Below are positions 1-9,569 of a DNA stretch of 64,000 nucleotides, piece after piece. The position numbers and the translations under genes were made by a program. Every line of letters begins with the position of its first letter. Positions within the stretch are counted from its first letter, which is position 1. Source of the stretch: Burkholderia stagnalis (GTDB lineage Bacteria; Pseudomonadota; Gammaproteobacteria; Burkholderiales; Burkholderiaceae); assembly GCF_902830275.1 (NCBI RefSeq), contig NZ_CADESW010000002.1:496001-560000 (forward strand), in the 5' to 3' direction. The notes beneath the pieces are model-generated. The model ran no database searches, was not told the origin of the DNA, and saw only the letters and a program-made list of their open reading frames with translations.

Positions 1-649
1 CGTGGTTGTCGAGACCGAATTCGAACTTGGTGTCGGCGATGATGATGCCGCGCGTCGCCGCGTAGTCGGCTGCTTCCTTGTACAGGCGGATCGAGATGTC
101 GCGGATCGTCGCGGCCAGCTCGGTGCCGATGCGGCGCTCGGTTTCCTCGAACGTGATGTTCTCGTCGTGCTCGCCCATCTCGGCCTTCGCGGCGGGCGTG
201 AAGATCGGCTCGGGCAGCTTCTGCGCGTTCTGCAGGCCTTCCGGCAGCTTGACGCCGCACACCGCGCCGCTCGCCTGGTATTCCTTCCAGCCGCTGCCGG
301 CCAGGTAGCCGCGCACGACCGCCTCGATCATGATCGGCTCGAGGCGCTTGACCACCACGCCGCGGCCCTTGACCTGCTCGACCTCGTCGGCCGCGACGAC
401 GGCTTCCGGCGCGTCGCCCGTCAGGTGGTTAGGGACGATGTGCGCGAGCTTGTCGAACCAGAAGTTCGCCATCTGGTTCAGCACGCGGCCCTTGTTCGGA
501 ATCGGCTCGCCCATGATCACGTCGAACGCCGACAGGCGGTCCGTCGTGACGATCAGGAGCTTGTCGTTGCCCACCGCGTAGTTGTCGCGGACCTTGCCGC
601 GACCGAGGAGCGGCAGCGAGCGGAGCGTGGATTCGTAAAGGGTAGACAT
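1..649 (-). CDS. purC: SAICAR synthetase, 3' end cut by window edge
   Basis: Phosphoribosylaminoimidazole-succinocarboxamide synthase joins CAIR and aspartate with ATP in cytosolic de novo purine synthesis. About 216 N-terminal residues are visible of a family that usually has roughly 290-300 in betaproteobacteria. The N-terminus carries the GRGKVRDNY nucleotide-binding loop (about residues 16-24), and ADTKFEFG lies close to the window edge, both typical of PurC. The start ATG at 647-649 gives the expected MSTLYEST beginning. The fba gene lies upstream in the same orientation, with a terminator between them, so purC probably has its own promoter. The identification is firm; the C-terminus cannot be judged. 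Confidence 0.95.
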   Translation of the reverse strand, partial: MSTLYESTLRSLPLLGRGKVRDNYAVGNDKLLIVTTDRLSAFDVIMGEPIPNKGRVLNQMANFWFDKLAHIVPNHLTGDAPEAVVAADEVEQVKGRGVVVKRLEPIMIEAVVRGYLAGSGWKEYQASGAVCGVKLPEGLQNAQKLPEPIFTPAAKAEMGEHDENITFEETERRIGTELAATIRDISIRLYKEAADYAATRGIIIADTKFEFGLDNH

Positions 650-676
650 CGTCTTTTCGCAGATAAGGAGCCAAAC

Positions 677-719
677 ACAAAAAGGGAAACGCCGTTCCCC
701 GCGGCTGGCGGGAACGGCG
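677..719 (-). terminator. Rho-independent terminator after fba
   Basis: Read on the minus strand there is a 10-bp GC stem (arms 710-719 and 690-699, CGCCGTTCCC type) followed by a T-rich tail at 677-686. It lies downstream of fba and upstream of purC, so it should separate the two transcripts. Confidence 0.7.
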
Positions 720-800
720 GCCTTGCGATTCGTCGGCGCACCCGGGCAACGTGGCCCGGGCGGCGCCGGCCGGCCCTGGTTCGGCCGGCGGGACGGTCAC

Positions 801-822
801 GGCCGGCGGACATCCGCCGGCC
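801..822. repeat. GC-rich palindrome in the fba-purC gap
   Basis: GGCCGGCGGA, a CA spacer and its exact reverse complement form a 10-bp perfect hairpin. It sits in a very GC-rich stretch (739-840) with further GCCGGCC inverted repeats. This resembles the short GC palindromes often found between Burkholderia genes. The function is unknown; it may support termination downstream of fba. Confidence 0.5.
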
Positions 823-847
823 GGCAGCCCCGGATCGTACTACAGTC

Positions 848-1912
848 TCAGCGCACGACCTGCGCGAGCTCGCCGGCCTTGTACTTCTCGGCGATCTTGT
901 CGAGCGACACCGGCTTGATCTTGCCGGCCTGGCCTTCGCAGCCGAATGCGAGGTAGCGGTCGACGCAGATCTTCTTCGCCGCTTCGCGCGCGGGCTTCAG
1001 GTAGTCGCGCGGATCGAACTTGCCCGGGTTCTCGAACAGGTAGCGGCGGATCGCGCCCGTGATCGCCAGACGCAGGTCGGTGTCGATGTTGATCTTGCGC
1101 ACGCCGTGCTTGATGCCTTCCTGGATTTCCTCGACCGGCACGCCGTAGGTTTCCTTCATGTCGCCGCCGAACTGGCGGATTTCTTCCAGCAGCTCCTGCG
1201 GCACCGACGACGAACCGTGCATCACGAGGTGCGTGTTCGGAATGCGCGCGTGGATTTCCTTGATGCGCTGGATCGACAGGATGTCGCCCGTCGGCTTCTT
1301 CGAGAACTTGTACGCACCGTGCGACGTGCCGATCGCGATCGCGAGCGCATCGCACTGCGTGAGCTTCACGAAATCGGCGGCCTGCTCCGGATCGGTCAGC
1401 AGCTGCTCGCGGGTCATCGTGCCCTCGGCGCCGTGGCCGTCTTCCTTGTCGCCCTTCATCGTCTCGAGCGAGCCGAGCACGCCGAGTTCCGCCTCGACCG
1501 TCACGCCGATCGAGTGCGCCATCTCGACGACCTTGCGCGACACGTCGACGTTGTATTCGTACGATGCAACCGTCTTGCCGTCCGCCTCGAGCGAACCGTC
1601 CATCATCACGCTGGTGAAGCCGCTGCGGATCGCCGCCATGCAGACCGCCGGCGACTGGCCGTGATCCTGGTGCATCACGACCGGGATGTGCGGATACGAC
1701 TCGACCGCGGCCTCGATCAGGTGGCGCAGGAACGGCTCGCCCGCATACTTACGCGCGCCGGCCGACGCCTGCATGATCACGGGTGCGCCGACCTGGTCCG
1801 CCGCCGCCATGATCGCCTGCACCTGCTCCAGGTTGTTCACGTTGAAGGCCGGCAGGCCGTAACCGTGCTCTGCCGCGTGGTCCAGCAATTGACGCATTGA
1901 TACGAGAGGCAT
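848..1912 (-). CDS. fba: Class II fructose-bisphosphate aldolase
   Basis: A cytosolic zinc aldolase that interconverts fructose 1,6-bisphosphate with DHAP and glyceraldehyde 3-phosphate. It has 354 residues, the usual length for the class IIA (Calvin-type, CbbA-like) form found in Burkholderia. The motif HQDHGQS holds the metal-binding and catalytic His/Asp residues, VMHGSSSVP is a second metal and phosphate site, and the NIDTDLR segment is typical of the C-terminal phosphate-binding strand. The start ATG is preceded by AAGGAGTTCCACA, a clear ribosome site. Genes pyk and pgk lie upstream in the same direction, giving a lower-glycolysis and gluconeogenesis cluster, but a terminator separates pyk from fba. 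Confidence 0.96.
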   Translation of the reverse strand: MPLVSMRQLLDHAAEHGYGLPAFNVNNLEQVQAIMAAADQVGAPVIMQASAGARKYAGEPFLRHLIEAAVESYPHIPVVMHQDHGQSPAVCMAAIRSGFTSVMMDGSLEADGKTVASYEYNVDVSRKVVEMAHSIGVTVEAELGVLGSLETMKGDKEDGHGAEGTMTREQLLTDPEQAADFVKLTQCDALAIAIGTSHGAYKFSKKPTGDILSIQRIKEIHARIPNTHLVMHGSSSVPQELLEEIRQFGGDMKETYGVPVEEIQEGIKHGVRKINIDTDLRLAITGAIRRYLFENPGKFDPRDYLKPAREAAKKICVDRYLAFGCEGQAGKIKPVSLDKIAEKYKAGELAQVVR

Positions 1913-2106
1913 TGTGGAACTCCTTGAATGAAAACCGGTGCGCCCTGTGCGCCGGCGCGGCCTGGCCCGGTGTTCCCCCGGGCGGACGGGCGCGGCTGAG
2001 CGTCGAATAGCGGCATTTTATCGCGAAGCGCCACCGAATCCGACCGGTTGGCGTTCCGTGCTCGCAATTTGTTACGTTCGCACGGCACAATGCGGCCAAA
2101 AAAGAG

Positions 2107-2146
2107 AAAAAAACCGCGCGGGCCATCTGGCCCCGCGCGGTTTTTC
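2107..2146 (-). terminator. Strong terminator between pyk and fba
   Basis: A long GC stem (CCGCGCGGGGCCA pairing with TGGCCCCGCGCGG) is flanked by A-runs on the left and T-runs on the right of the plus strand. It can therefore work in both directions. It sits 33 bases beyond the pyk stop on the minus strand. Confidence 0.85.
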
Positions 2147-2178
2147 GCAATTAAACAGTGTCGGATCGAATCCGAAGG

Positions 2179-3615
2179 TCAGTAGTGCTCGCCGACCCGG
2201 ACGATCTTCAGCGTGTTGGTGCCGCCCGCCTGCCCCATCGGCTCGCCGACGGTCAGCACGACCATGTCGCCGCGCGCGACCAGCCCGCGCTGGACGATCA
2301 GCTCGATCGCCTGCTGGAGCGCGCCGTCGCGGTCGCTGTTGAAGTCGACGTGCAGCGGCGTGACGTTGCGGTACAGCGCCATCGTGCGCTCGCTGCCGAC
2401 CCGCGGCGTCAGCGCGAAGATCGGCACGTGCGTGTAGTGGCGCGACATCCACAGCGCGGTCGCGCCCGATTCGGTCAGCGCGACGATCGCCTTCGCGCCG
2501 AGGTGGTACGCGGTGAACAGCGCGCCCATCGCGATCGACTGGTCGATCCGCGTGAACGTGCGGTCGAGGAAATCCTTGTCCAGCTCGACATGCTCGGACT
2601 TCTCCGCTTCCACGCAGATGGCCGCCATCGCCTCGATCGTCACGACCGGGTACTTGCCGGCGGCGGTTTCAGCCGACAGCATCACCGCGTCGGTGCCGTC
2701 GAGCACCGCGTTCGCGACGTCCGACACCTCGGCGCGGGTCGGCACCGGCGCGTGGATCATCGATTCCATCATCTGCGTCGCGGTGATCACGAGCTTGTTC
2801 GACTCGCGCGCCATCCGGATCATGCGCTTCTGCAGCGCCGGCACCGCCGCGTTGCCGACTTCCACCGCGAGGTCGCCGCGCGCGACCATGATGCCGTCGG
2901 ACGCGTCGAGGATGCTCTGCAGCGCCGGAATCGCCTCGGCGCGCTCGATCTTCGCGATCATCTTCGGCTTGATGCCGTACGGCGCGCCCGCGATGTTCGC
3001 GAGCTGGCGCGCCATTTCCATGTCGGTCGCGTTCTTCGGGAACGACACCGCGACGAGATCCGCGCCGAGCGACATCGCGGTGCGGATGTCTTCCATGTCC
3101 TTCGCGGTCAGCGCGGGCGCCGACAGCCCGCCGCCCTGCCGGTTGATCCCCTTGTTGTTCGACAGCTCGCCGCCCACCTTGACGGTCGTGTGGATCTCCT
3201 CGCCGAGCACGCGCTCGACGGTCAGCACGATCAGGCCGTCGTTCAGCAGCAGCACGTCGCCCGGCTTCAGGTCGCGCGGCAGCTCCTTGTAGTCGAGGCC
3301 GACGCGATCGTCGTTGCCCAGCTCGCAGCCCGCGTCGAGGATGAACGGCTGGCCCGCCGACAGCGTGGTCTTGCCGTTCTCGAACTTGCCGACGCGGATC
3401 TTCGGGCCCTGGAGGTCCGCCATGATCGCGATCTCGCGGCCGACCTTGCGGGCGGCCTCGCGCACCATCTCGGCGCGCTGGCGGTGATCATCGGCGGTGC
3501 CGTGCGAAAAATTGAGCCGCACGACGTCGAGGCCCGCCTGCATCATCTGCAGCAGTGTCTCCGGCGAACTGGAAGCCGGGCCGATCGTGGCGACTATCTT
3601 GGTGGCGCGCTGCAT
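2179..3615 (-). CDS. pyk: Pyruvate kinase
   Basis: Converts phosphoenolpyruvate and ADP to pyruvate and ATP in the cytosol. It has 478 residues, matching type II bacterial enzymes. Visible family features are the N-terminal TKIVATIGPASSS strand, LNFSHG, MADLQGPKIR, the catalytic lysine region MIAKIERAEAIPA, MVARGDLAVEVG and the segment from TRAEVSDVANA to DAVMLSAETA. The start at 3613-3615 follows GAGGAGTTTC. The same reading frame stays open upstream for 94 codons to a GTG at 3895-3897, two bases after the pgk stop (see findings). The family length and the ribosome site favour the shorter start. It lies downstream of pgk in the same direction. Confidence 0.96.
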   Translation of the reverse strand: MQRATKIVATIGPASSSPETLLQMMQAGLDVVRLNFSHGTADDHRQRAEMVREAARKVGREIAIMADLQGPKIRVGKFENGKTTLSAGQPFILDAGCELGNDDRVGLDYKELPRDLKPGDVLLLNDGLIVLTVERVLGEEIHTTVKVGGELSNNKGINRQGGGLSAPALTAKDMEDIRTAMSLGADLVAVSFPKNATDMEMARQLANIAGAPYGIKPKMIAKIERAEAIPALQSILDASDGIMVARGDLAVEVGNAAVPALQKRMIRMARESNKLVITATQMMESMIHAPVPTRAEVSDVANAVLDGTDAVMLSAETAAGKYPVVTIEAMAAICVEAEKSEHVELDKDFLDRTFTRIDQSIAMGALFTAYHLGAKAIVALTESGATALWMSRHYTHVPIFALTPRVGSERTMALYRNVTPLHVDFNSDRDGALQQAIELIVQRGLVARGDMVVLTVGEPMGQAGGTNTLKIVRVGEHY

Positions 3616-3899
3616 GAAACTCCTCATCTGGATCAAGGTGGATGCGCTGGGTGAAACGCTGCGAGAGCCGGACGCGGCAGGCCCAGCGGCGGCCGCTCCG
3701 GGGGGCGCGCCGGTGCTGTCGCCCGGCGTCGCTTTGTTCTGAATCTCGTGGTGCTGCTCGACCGCGTCGCCGGCGGTCGCGGGCACGCGCGGGGTGGTGT
3801 TCGCCCGTGCGGGCGCGCGCTTGCGCCTGCCCGCACCGGCCGCCGGCTCCGCCTTCGCGGAGCGCGCGGCCTTCGTCACCCCTGCGCGCGCCGCCACGC

Positions 3900-5096
3900 T
3901 CAGGCCGCCCGCGTTTCGAGCACTTCCACCGCCGGCAGCTTCTTCCCTTCGAGGAACTCGAGGAAGGCGCCGCCGCCGGTCGAGATGTAGCTGACCTGGT
4001 CGTGGATGCCGTACTTCGCGATGGCCGCGAGCGTGTCGCCGCCGCCCGCGATCGAGAACGCGGACGATTTGGCGATCGCGTCGGCGAGCGTCTTGGTGCC
4101 GTTGCCGAACTGGTCGAACTCGAACACGCCGACCGGGCCGTTCCACACGATCGTGCCGGCCTTCTCGAGCTGGCTCGCGAGCGCCTTGGCCGTTTCCGGC
4201 CCGATGTCGAGGATCATGTCGTCGGCTTCGATGTCGGCAACCTTCTTCACGGTCGCGACGGCCGTCGGCGAGAATTCCTTCGCGGTGACGACGTCGGTCG
4301 GGATCGGCACCGACGCGCCGCGCTTGCGCGCGTCGTCGATGATCGCCTTCGCCTCGGCGACGAGGTCGGCTTCCGCGAGCGACTTGCCGATCGGCAAACC
4401 GGCCGCGAGCATGAACGTGTTCGCGATGCCGCCGCCGACGATCAGCTGGTCGACCTTCTCCGCGAGCGACTTGAGGATCGTCAGCTTGGTCGACACCTTC
4501 GAGCCGGCGACGATCGCCACCAGCGGGCGCGCCGGGTTGCCGAGCGCCTTGCCGAGCGCGTCGAGCTCGGCGGCGAGCAGCGGGCCCGCGCACGCGACGC
4601 TCGCGTACTTCGCGATGCCGTGCGTGGTCGCCTCGGCGCGGTGCGCGGTGCCGAACGCGTCGTTCACGTACACGTCGCAGAGCTGCGCCATCTTCTGCGC
4701 GAGCTCGTCCGAATTCTTCTTCTCGCCCTTGTTCACGCGGCAGTTCTCGAGCAGCACGACCTGGCCCGGCGCGACGTTCACGCCGTTCTCGACCCAGTTC
4801 GCGACGAGCGGCACGTCGCGGCCGAGCAGCTCGGCAAGGCGCTTCGCAACCGGCGCGAGCGAATCTTCCGGCTTGAACTCGCCCTCGGTCGGGCGGCCGA
4901 GGTGCGACGTGACCATCACGGCCGCGCCGGCGTCGAGGGCTGCCTTGATGGCCGGCGCCGACGCGCGCACGCGCGTGTCTTCGGTGATGTTGCCGTGGTC
5001 GTCCTGCGGCACGTTCAGGTCCGCGCGGATGAAGACGCGCTTGCCGGCGAGCTGGCCGGCGGCGATCAGGTCGGTGAGACGCTTGACTTGGCTCAT
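3900..5096 (-). CDS. pgk: Phosphoglycerate kinase
   Basis: Transfers phosphate between 1,3-bisphosphoglycerate and ADP in the cytosol. The 398 residues match the family. The N-domain shows FIRADLNVP and [10 protein letters not shown] (substrate phosphate binding), the central part has GGSK-type and GGGIANTF loops, and the C-domain has the segment [12 protein letters not shown] and the final GGGDT nucleotide loop. The frame is open further upstream, but [10 protein letters not shown] is the standard start; no strong Shine-Dalgarno is visible before it. It is the first gene of the pgk-pyk run. The gap of 238 bases upstream (5097-5334) holds no other gene I can support. Confidence 0.96.
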   Translation of the reverse strand: MSQVKRLTDLIAAGQLAGKRVFIRADLNVPQDDHGNITEDTRVRASAPAIKAALDAGAAVMVTSHLGRPTEGEFKPEDSLAPVAKRLAELLGRDVPLVANWVENGVNVAPGQVVLLENCRVNKGEKKNSDELAQKMAQLCDVYVNDAFGTAHRAEATTHGIAKYASVACAGPLLAAELDALGKALGNPARPLVAIVAGSKVSTKLTILKSLAEKVDQLIVGGGIANTFMLAAGLPIGKSLAEADLVAEAKAIIDDARKRGASVPIPTDVVTAKEFSPTAVATVKKVADIEADDMILDIGPETAKALASQLEKAGTIVWNGPVGVFEFDQFGNGTKTLADAIAKSSAFSIAGGGDTLAAIAKYGIHDQVSYISTGGGAFLEFLEGKKLPAVEVLETRAA

Positions 5097-5334
5097 GTTG
5101 AACAGATTGAAGTAGTGGATGGGGAAAGGGGGTCTGATGCAACACGTGCGCGGGCTGCCGCGGGGGGCGCCGGGTGCGGGCCGTGGCTGGCGGTTCCGCA
5201 TGACGCGCACGGGTAAAAAATCCGGAACGGGCATTCTAGCCGATCCATCCGGCCGGCAGCCCCGTGCGGCGGCGAATTCCGCCTATTTGGGATCGCGCGG
5301 GATATTGCGCCGCAGCAATCCATGGCCCGGCGCG

Positions 5335-5658
5335 TCAGGCGACCAGCCGCAGCACGGTGAACATGAGCATCCCGACGACGATCGTGCCCAGCATGCTGCG
5401 CCGCCACATGAACCAGCCGAAGCCGGCGAGCGCCGCATAGAACTGATGATTGGCGAGCGCGAACGACAGCCCGGCCGGGGTCTCGAGCACGTCGGGCAGC
5501 ACGACGGCGGCCAGCGCCGCCGCAGGCGCGTAGCGCAGCGCGCGCTGCACGCGCTCCGGCAGCACGGTGCGCTCGCCGCCGATCAGGAACAGCGCGCGCG
5601 TGACCGCCGTGACGACCGTCATCCCGACGATCACGAGCCAGATCTCCAGCGCGCTCAT
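5335..5658 (-). CDS. azlD: AzlD-family branched-chain amino acid export subunit
   Basis: A 107-residue protein of about four membrane segments, with the family's alternating hydrophobic pattern and an internal LRYAPAAALAAVVLP segment. AzlD is the small partner of AzlC in a two-component exporter of branched-chain amino acids and some analogues in the inner membrane. The start codon overlaps the azlC stop by four bases (ATGA at 5655-5658), which indicates translational coupling. Substrate is inferred from the family; the neighbour ilvE, a branched-chain aminotransferase on the opposite strand, fits it. Confidence 0.85.
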   Translation of the reverse strand: MSALEIWLVIVGMTVVTAVTRALFLIGGERTVLPERVQRALRYAPAAALAAVVLPDVLETPAGLSFALANHQFYAALAGFGWFMWRRSMLGTIVVGMLMFTVLRLVA

Positions 5659-6410
5659 TCGACCTCCTTCTGCTGGACGGTCTCGGTGCGGATGCGGCGC
5701 CAGTCGGCCCGTTCGACGAAGAAATCGGCGGTGCAGCCGGCCGCGAGCGCGGCCAGCACCGCGAGCGGCAACGCGAGCCGGTACGGCAGGTCGAACGCGA
5801 CGAGCGACACGATGCCGGCGACCGCGACGGCCGCGAGCGTCGAGCGGTTCGCGACCGCCGACACCATGATCGGGATCAGCGCGAGCGTGCCCGCCAGCTC
5901 GAGCCCCCAGCTCGCGGGAAAGAAGCTCGCGAGCAGGATCCCGGCGAGCGACGACACCTGCCACGACAGCCAGCTCGACAGCGCCATCCCCCAGAAATAG
6001 GCTTCCTTGCCCGGCACGTAGCCGTTCGCGAAGCCCTGCTTCTGGAACAGCAGGTAGATCACGTCGCCGTTGAAATAGCCGATCGCGAGACGCCGCCACA
6101 GCGGCAGGTAGGAGAAGTGCGGCGCGAGGCCGACGCTGAAGATCACGAAGCGCGTATTGACCATCGCGGCGGTGAGCAGCACGGTCCAGAGCGGCAGCTT
6201 CGCGGCGAGGAGAGGCAGCACCGCGAGCTGCGACGAGCCCGCGTAGACGAGCAGCGACATCGCGCTCGCCTGCCCGATCGTCATCACCGACTTGCTCATC
6301 GCGATGCCGGTGACGAGCCCCCAGGACAGGATCGCCATCAGCGTGGGCGAATAGTCGCGCGCGCCCTGGAGCAGCGCGAAGCGGTCGGTGGCGGACAATC
6401 GTGCAAGCAT
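5655..6410 (-). CDS. azlC: AzlC-family branched-chain amino acid permease
   Basis: A 251-residue inner-membrane protein with about six to seven hydrophobic segments. The family hallmarks are ILSWGLVTGIAMSKS, the segment SLLVYAGSSQLAVLPLL, AAMVNTRFVIFS and PASWGLELAGTLALIPI. AzlC is the large subunit of the AzlCD exporter. I chose the MLARLSATDRF start at 6408-6410 because the longer open frame upstream adds low-quality, arginine-rich sequence. It is divergent from ilvE with about 200 bases between starts, which must hold both promoters. Confidence 0.87.
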   Translation of the reverse strand: MLARLSATDRFALLQGARDYSPTLMAILSWGLVTGIAMSKSVMTIGQASAMSLLVYAGSSQLAVLPLLAAKLPLWTVLLTAAMVNTRFVIFSVGLAPHFSYLPLWRRLAIGYFNGDVIYLLFQKQGFANGYVPGKEAYFWGMALSSWLSWQVSSLAGILLASFFPASWGLELAGTLALIPIMVSAVANRSTLAAVAVAGIVSLVAFDLPYRLALPLAVLAALAAGCTADFFVERADWRRIRTETVQQKEVE

Positions 6411-6614
6411 GGGGGAATGCGCCGCGGCGGACGGTGTGTCGGGGCGCAGGCGTCTCCTGCCGGCGCGGCCCGTCGTGGTTGGAATCGGTACCGGGCGATT
6501 ATAGCCCCGCCCCTCGCCGACCGACCGGTTTGCCGCCAAAAGACGCTAAAATATGCGTCTTTCCAGCGTAACGCCGCACACTCGGCCGCGCGCCCAGTAT
6601 CCCAGGAGATTCCT

Positions 6615-7538
6615 ATGTCAATGGCCGACCGCGACGGCAAGATCTGGATGGACGGCAAGTTGATCGACTGGCGCAATGCCACGATCCACGTGCTGACCCA
6701 TACGCTGCACTACGGCATGGGCGTCTTCGAAGGCGTGCGCGCATACAAGACGGCCGACGGCAGCACGGCGATCTTCCGCCTGCAAGACCACACGAAGCGC
6801 CTGCTGAACTCCGCGAAGATCTTCCAGATGGACGTGCCGTTCGACCAGGAAACCCTCGAAACCGCGCAGCGCGACGTCGTGCGCGAGAACGGCCTCGAAT
6901 CGGGCTACCTGCGCCCGATCATCTGGGTCGGCTCGGAGAAGCTCGGCGTGTCCGCGAAGGGCAACACGATCCACGTCGCGATCGCCGCATGGCCGTGGGG
7001 CGCGTACCTCGGCGAGGAAGGCATGACGAAGGGCATCCGCGTGAAGACCTCGTCGTTTACCCGCCACCACGTGAACGTGTCGATGGTGCGCGCGAAGGCG
7101 TCGGGCTGGTACGTGAACTCGATCCTCGCGAACCAGGAAGCGACCGCCGACGGCTACGACGAGGCGCTGCTGCTCGACGTCGACGGCTACGTGTCGGAAG
7201 GCTCCGGCGAGAACTTCTTCCTCGTGAACCGCGGCAAGCTGTTCACGCCGGACCTGTCGTCGTGCCTCGACGGCATCACGCGCGACACCATCATCACGCT
7301 CGCGAAGGACGCCGGCATCGAGGTAATCGAGAAGCGCATCACGCGCGACGAGGTCTACACGGCCGACGAGGCGTTCTTCACCGGCACCGCGGCCGAAGTC
7401 ACGCCGATCCGCGAGCTGGACCGCCGCACCATCGGCAGCGGCACGCGCGGCCCGATCACGGAAAAGCTGCAATCGGCGTTTTTCGATATCGTGTCGGGCA
7501 AGAACGAGAAGTACGCGCACTGGCTGACGAAGATCTGA
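6615..7538 (+). CDS. ilvE: Branched-chain amino acid aminotransferase
   Basis: A PLP enzyme that makes leucine, isoleucine and valine from their 2-oxo acids with glutamate as donor. The 307 residues are the usual length. Family features: the N-terminal KIWMDGKLIDW, HTLHYGMGVFEGVRAY, the PLP lysine in RAKASGWYVNSILAN, EALLLDVDGYVSEGSGENFF and the C-terminal segment FFTGTAAEVTPIRELD. A ribosome site CCAGGAG precedes the ATG at 6615. It is followed 57 bases later by a small zinc-finger gene in the same direction, then waaF. Confidence 0.96.
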   Translation: MSMADRDGKIWMDGKLIDWRNATIHVLTHTLHYGMGVFEGVRAYKTADGSTAIFRLQDHTKRLLNSAKIFQMDVPFDQETLETAQRDVVRENGLESGYLRPIIWVGSEKLGVSAKGNTIHVAIAAWPWGAYLGEEGMTKGIRVKTSSFTRHHVNVSMVRAKASGWYVNSILANQEATADGYDEALLLDVDGYVSEGSGENFFLVNRGKLFTPDLSSCLDGITRDTIITLAKDAGIEVIEKRITRDEVYTADEAFFTGTAAEVTPIRELDRRTIGSGTRGPITEKLQSAFFDIVSGKNEKYAHWLTKI

Positions 7539-7595
7539 GCGCGCGTCGCGCCCGACCGCTCCCCCATACACCCAGCTTCATCAAGAGAAAGACCC

Positions 7596-7790
7596 ATGAG
7601 TGAAATCAAGGAAATGCCGCTCGTCGAGCTGACGGCCAAGGATCTTCCCGCCTACTGCCCGAACCCCGCCATGGCCCGCTGGAGCGCGCACCCGCGCGTG
7701 TTCATCGACGTGTCGCACGGCGAAACGCGCTGCCCGTACTGCGGCACGCGCTACAAGCTGCGCGACGGCGAGGTCGTCAAGGGCCATTGA
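7596..7790 (+). CDS. Small zinc-finger protein (CHCC/NDUFS6-like)
   Basis: A 64-residue protein with CPNPAMARWSAHPRVF followed by CPYCGTRYKL, the Cys, His, Cys, Cys arrangement of the zinc-finger CHCC family related to the NDUFS6 subunit of complex I. The exact role in bacteria is not established. It lies between ilvE and waaF in the same orientation and is widely placed next to ilvE in this group (from memory of the family). The GC-rich gap after it (7791-7940) shows no gene. Confidence 0.85.
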   Translation: MSEIKEMPLVELTAKDLPAYCPNPAMARWSAHPRVFIDVSHGETRCPYCGTRYKLRDGEVVKGH

Positions 7791-7940
7791 GCCCGGCCGC
7801 CCGGCCTGCGCGCCCCGCGCGCGGCCCGGCGTCCCGCGCGGCGGCGCGGCCGGAGCACGGCGCGCCGCCCTTTCCCATTCTGGCAACCCGAACGCGGCGC
7901 CCGAGCGCCGTGTTTCATTACGACATCGGAAATCGACCTG

Positions 7941-8981
7941 ATGCGTCGAGCGCTGGTTATCGCACCGAATTGGATCGGTGACGCATTGATGGCGCAGCCG
8001 CTCTTTGCGCTGCTGAAGAAACTCCATCCCCGCATCGCGATCGATGCCGTCGCGCCCTCGTGGGTCGCGCCGGTGCTGGAGCGGATGCCCGAGATCCACG
8101 ATGTCTACGCGACCGACCTCGCGCACGGCAAGCTGCAGCTGCTGCGCCGCTGGCAGCTCGCGAGCGACCTGCGCGACAACGGCTACGACGCGGCCTACGT
8201 GCTGCCGAATTCGCTGAAGTCGGCGGTGATCCCGTGGCTCGCGAACATCCCGCTGCGGATCGGCTATACGGGCGAGCACCGGTACGGGCTGTTGAACGTC
8301 CGGCATGCGAACCCCGACAAGGCGCACGGCGAGCGGCCGCCGATGACCGGCCACTACGCGGCGCTCGCGTACGCGCCGGGCGCGAAGCTGCCCGAGTCGA
8401 TGAAAACCCTGCCCGCGCCGCGCCTCGAGGCCGACCTGAATGAAACGGCGCGCGTGTCGGCACGTTTCAATCTCGATACACGGATGCCGCTCGTCGTGTT
8501 CTGCCCCGGCGCGGAATACGGCCCGGCCAAGCGCTGGCCGCCCGAGCACTTCGCGTCGCTCGCGAAGATCGTCCACCAGTCGTTCCCGTATACGCAGATC
8601 GTCGCGCTCGGCTCGCAGAAGGACGCGGCGGCCGCGCAGGCGATCGCCGAGCAGGCACCGAACGTGCGCAACCTGTGCGGGCAGACGTCGCTGTCCGAGG
8701 CGTGCGCGCTGATCGCGCGCGCGAACGCGGTGGTCACCAACGATTCCGGGCTGATGCACGTCGCGGCGGCGCTGCGCCGGCCGCTGGTCGCGCTGTACGG
8801 GTCGACGGATCCGCGTCATACCCCACCGCTGTCGGAGCTGGCGAAGGTACAATGGCTGCATCTCGAATGCAGTCCCTGCTTCGAGCGCGAGTGTCCGCTC
8901 GGCCACCTGAAGTGCCTGCGCGAACTCGGCCCGGAGCAGGTATTCGGCGATCTGCGCGGCATGCTCGTCGGGCAGCGCTGA
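7941..8981 (+). CDS. waaF: ADP-heptose:LPS heptosyltransferase II
   Basis: A glycosyltransferase of family 9 that adds the second L-glycero-D-manno-heptose to the lipopolysaccharide inner core on the cytosolic face of the inner membrane. The 346 residues match WaaF. Visible motifs: VIAPNWIGDALMAQPLF at the N-terminus, YDAAYVLPNSLKSA in the acceptor half, FCPGAEYGPAKRWPPEHFA at the start of the donor half, and VVTNDSGLMHVAAAL with LYGSTDP as the ADP-heptose site. The C-terminal Cys cluster (ECSPCFERECPLGH) is typical of WaaF. The GTPase-like neighbours common in waa clusters are absent. Confidence 0.95.
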   Translation: MRRALVIAPNWIGDALMAQPLFALLKKLHPRIAIDAVAPSWVAPVLERMPEIHDVYATDLAHGKLQLLRRWQLASDLRDNGYDAAYVLPNSLKSAVIPWLANIPLRIGYTGEHRYGLLNVRHANPDKAHGERPPMTGHYAALAYAPGAKLPESMKTLPAPRLEADLNETARVSARFNLDTRMPLVVFCPGAEYGPAKRWPPEHFASLAKIVHQSFPYTQIVALGSQKDAAAAQAIAEQAPNVRNLCGQTSLSEACALIARANAVVTNDSGLMHVAAALRRPLVALYGSTDPRHTPPLSELAKVQWLHLECSPCFERECPLGHLKCLRELGPEQVFGDLRGMLVGQR

Positions 8982-9095
8982 CCTTCACCGGCAGCGTCGC
9001 CAGGCGCGCGCCGGGCAATCCGATTCACCGGTGTGCGGCGGCCGCAGGGCCGCCGTGCTGAATACGGCGCGCGAAGCGCGCGAGAGATAACCCCG

Positions 9096-9542
9096 ATGCC
9101 ACGTTTTGCCCGCCTCTTCGAAGCCGCCGCCGATACGCTCAACGCCTACTACCAGGCCGTCGCCGATGCCAATCTCGACGCCCTGATGGCCTTGTGGATC
9201 GACGAGGATTTCGCCAGCTGCATCTGGGCGGACGGCGCGCATCTGCATGGCCTCGAGCAGATCCGCAGCGGGTTCGGCGCACGACTGTCCACCCAGCCCG
9301 TGACGATCGAGCCGCTCGACATCCGCGTATACGACAGCCTCGGCACCGTCGTCTACACGATTGCCGAAGCGCATCAGCAGGCCGACCTCACTGCCGAGCC
9401 CGACATGGTGTTCGCGACGTACGTGATGATCCACGAACGCGGCGAGTGGCGCATCGCGCACATCCATGCGAGCCCGATCCCCGAACAGGCGGCCGGGCAG
9501 TTCGCCGCCAAGATCCGCCACGGGCAAGGCCCGCTGCATTGA
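9096..9542 (+). CDS. SnoaL/NTF2-like fold protein
   Basis: A 148-residue protein that fits the SnoaL/DUF4440 NTF2-like fold: a leading helix (AAADTLNAYYQAVADANLDALMALW), a conserved W-x-D-E-D turn, and strands ending in MIHERGEWRIAHIHASPIP. Such proteins are small cytosolic dimers that act as isomerases, hydrolases or binding proteins, so the activity cannot be named. The start at 9096 is chosen because the upstream part of the open frame is low-complexity. It is followed 27 bases later by a YheT-type hydrolase and probably co-transcribed. Confidence 0.75.
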   Translation: MPRFARLFEAAADTLNAYYQAVADANLDALMALWIDEDFASCIWADGAHLHGLEQIRSGFGARLSTQPVTIEPLDIRVYDSLGTVVYTIAEAHQQADLTAEPDMVFATYVMIHERGEWRIAHIHASPIPEQAAGQFAAKIRHGQGPLH

Positions 9543-9569
9543 ATGACTTGACGAACACGCGGGGCGATC

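Noticed and set aside
2179..5145. A 988-codon open frame covering pgk DNA and pyk, which looks like a Pgk-Pyk fusion
   Set aside because: Over the pgk region it is in the wrong frame and Arg/Ala-rich; true Pgk is coded in another frame with a normal stop. Only the Pyk part is real.
3642..5216. Large plus-strand open frames (over 500 codons) opposite pgk, and others opposite fba, pyk, bepA and pglL
   Set aside because: They are Arg, Ala and His-rich shadows of GC-rich genes with no recognisable motifs, and overlap certain genes completely.
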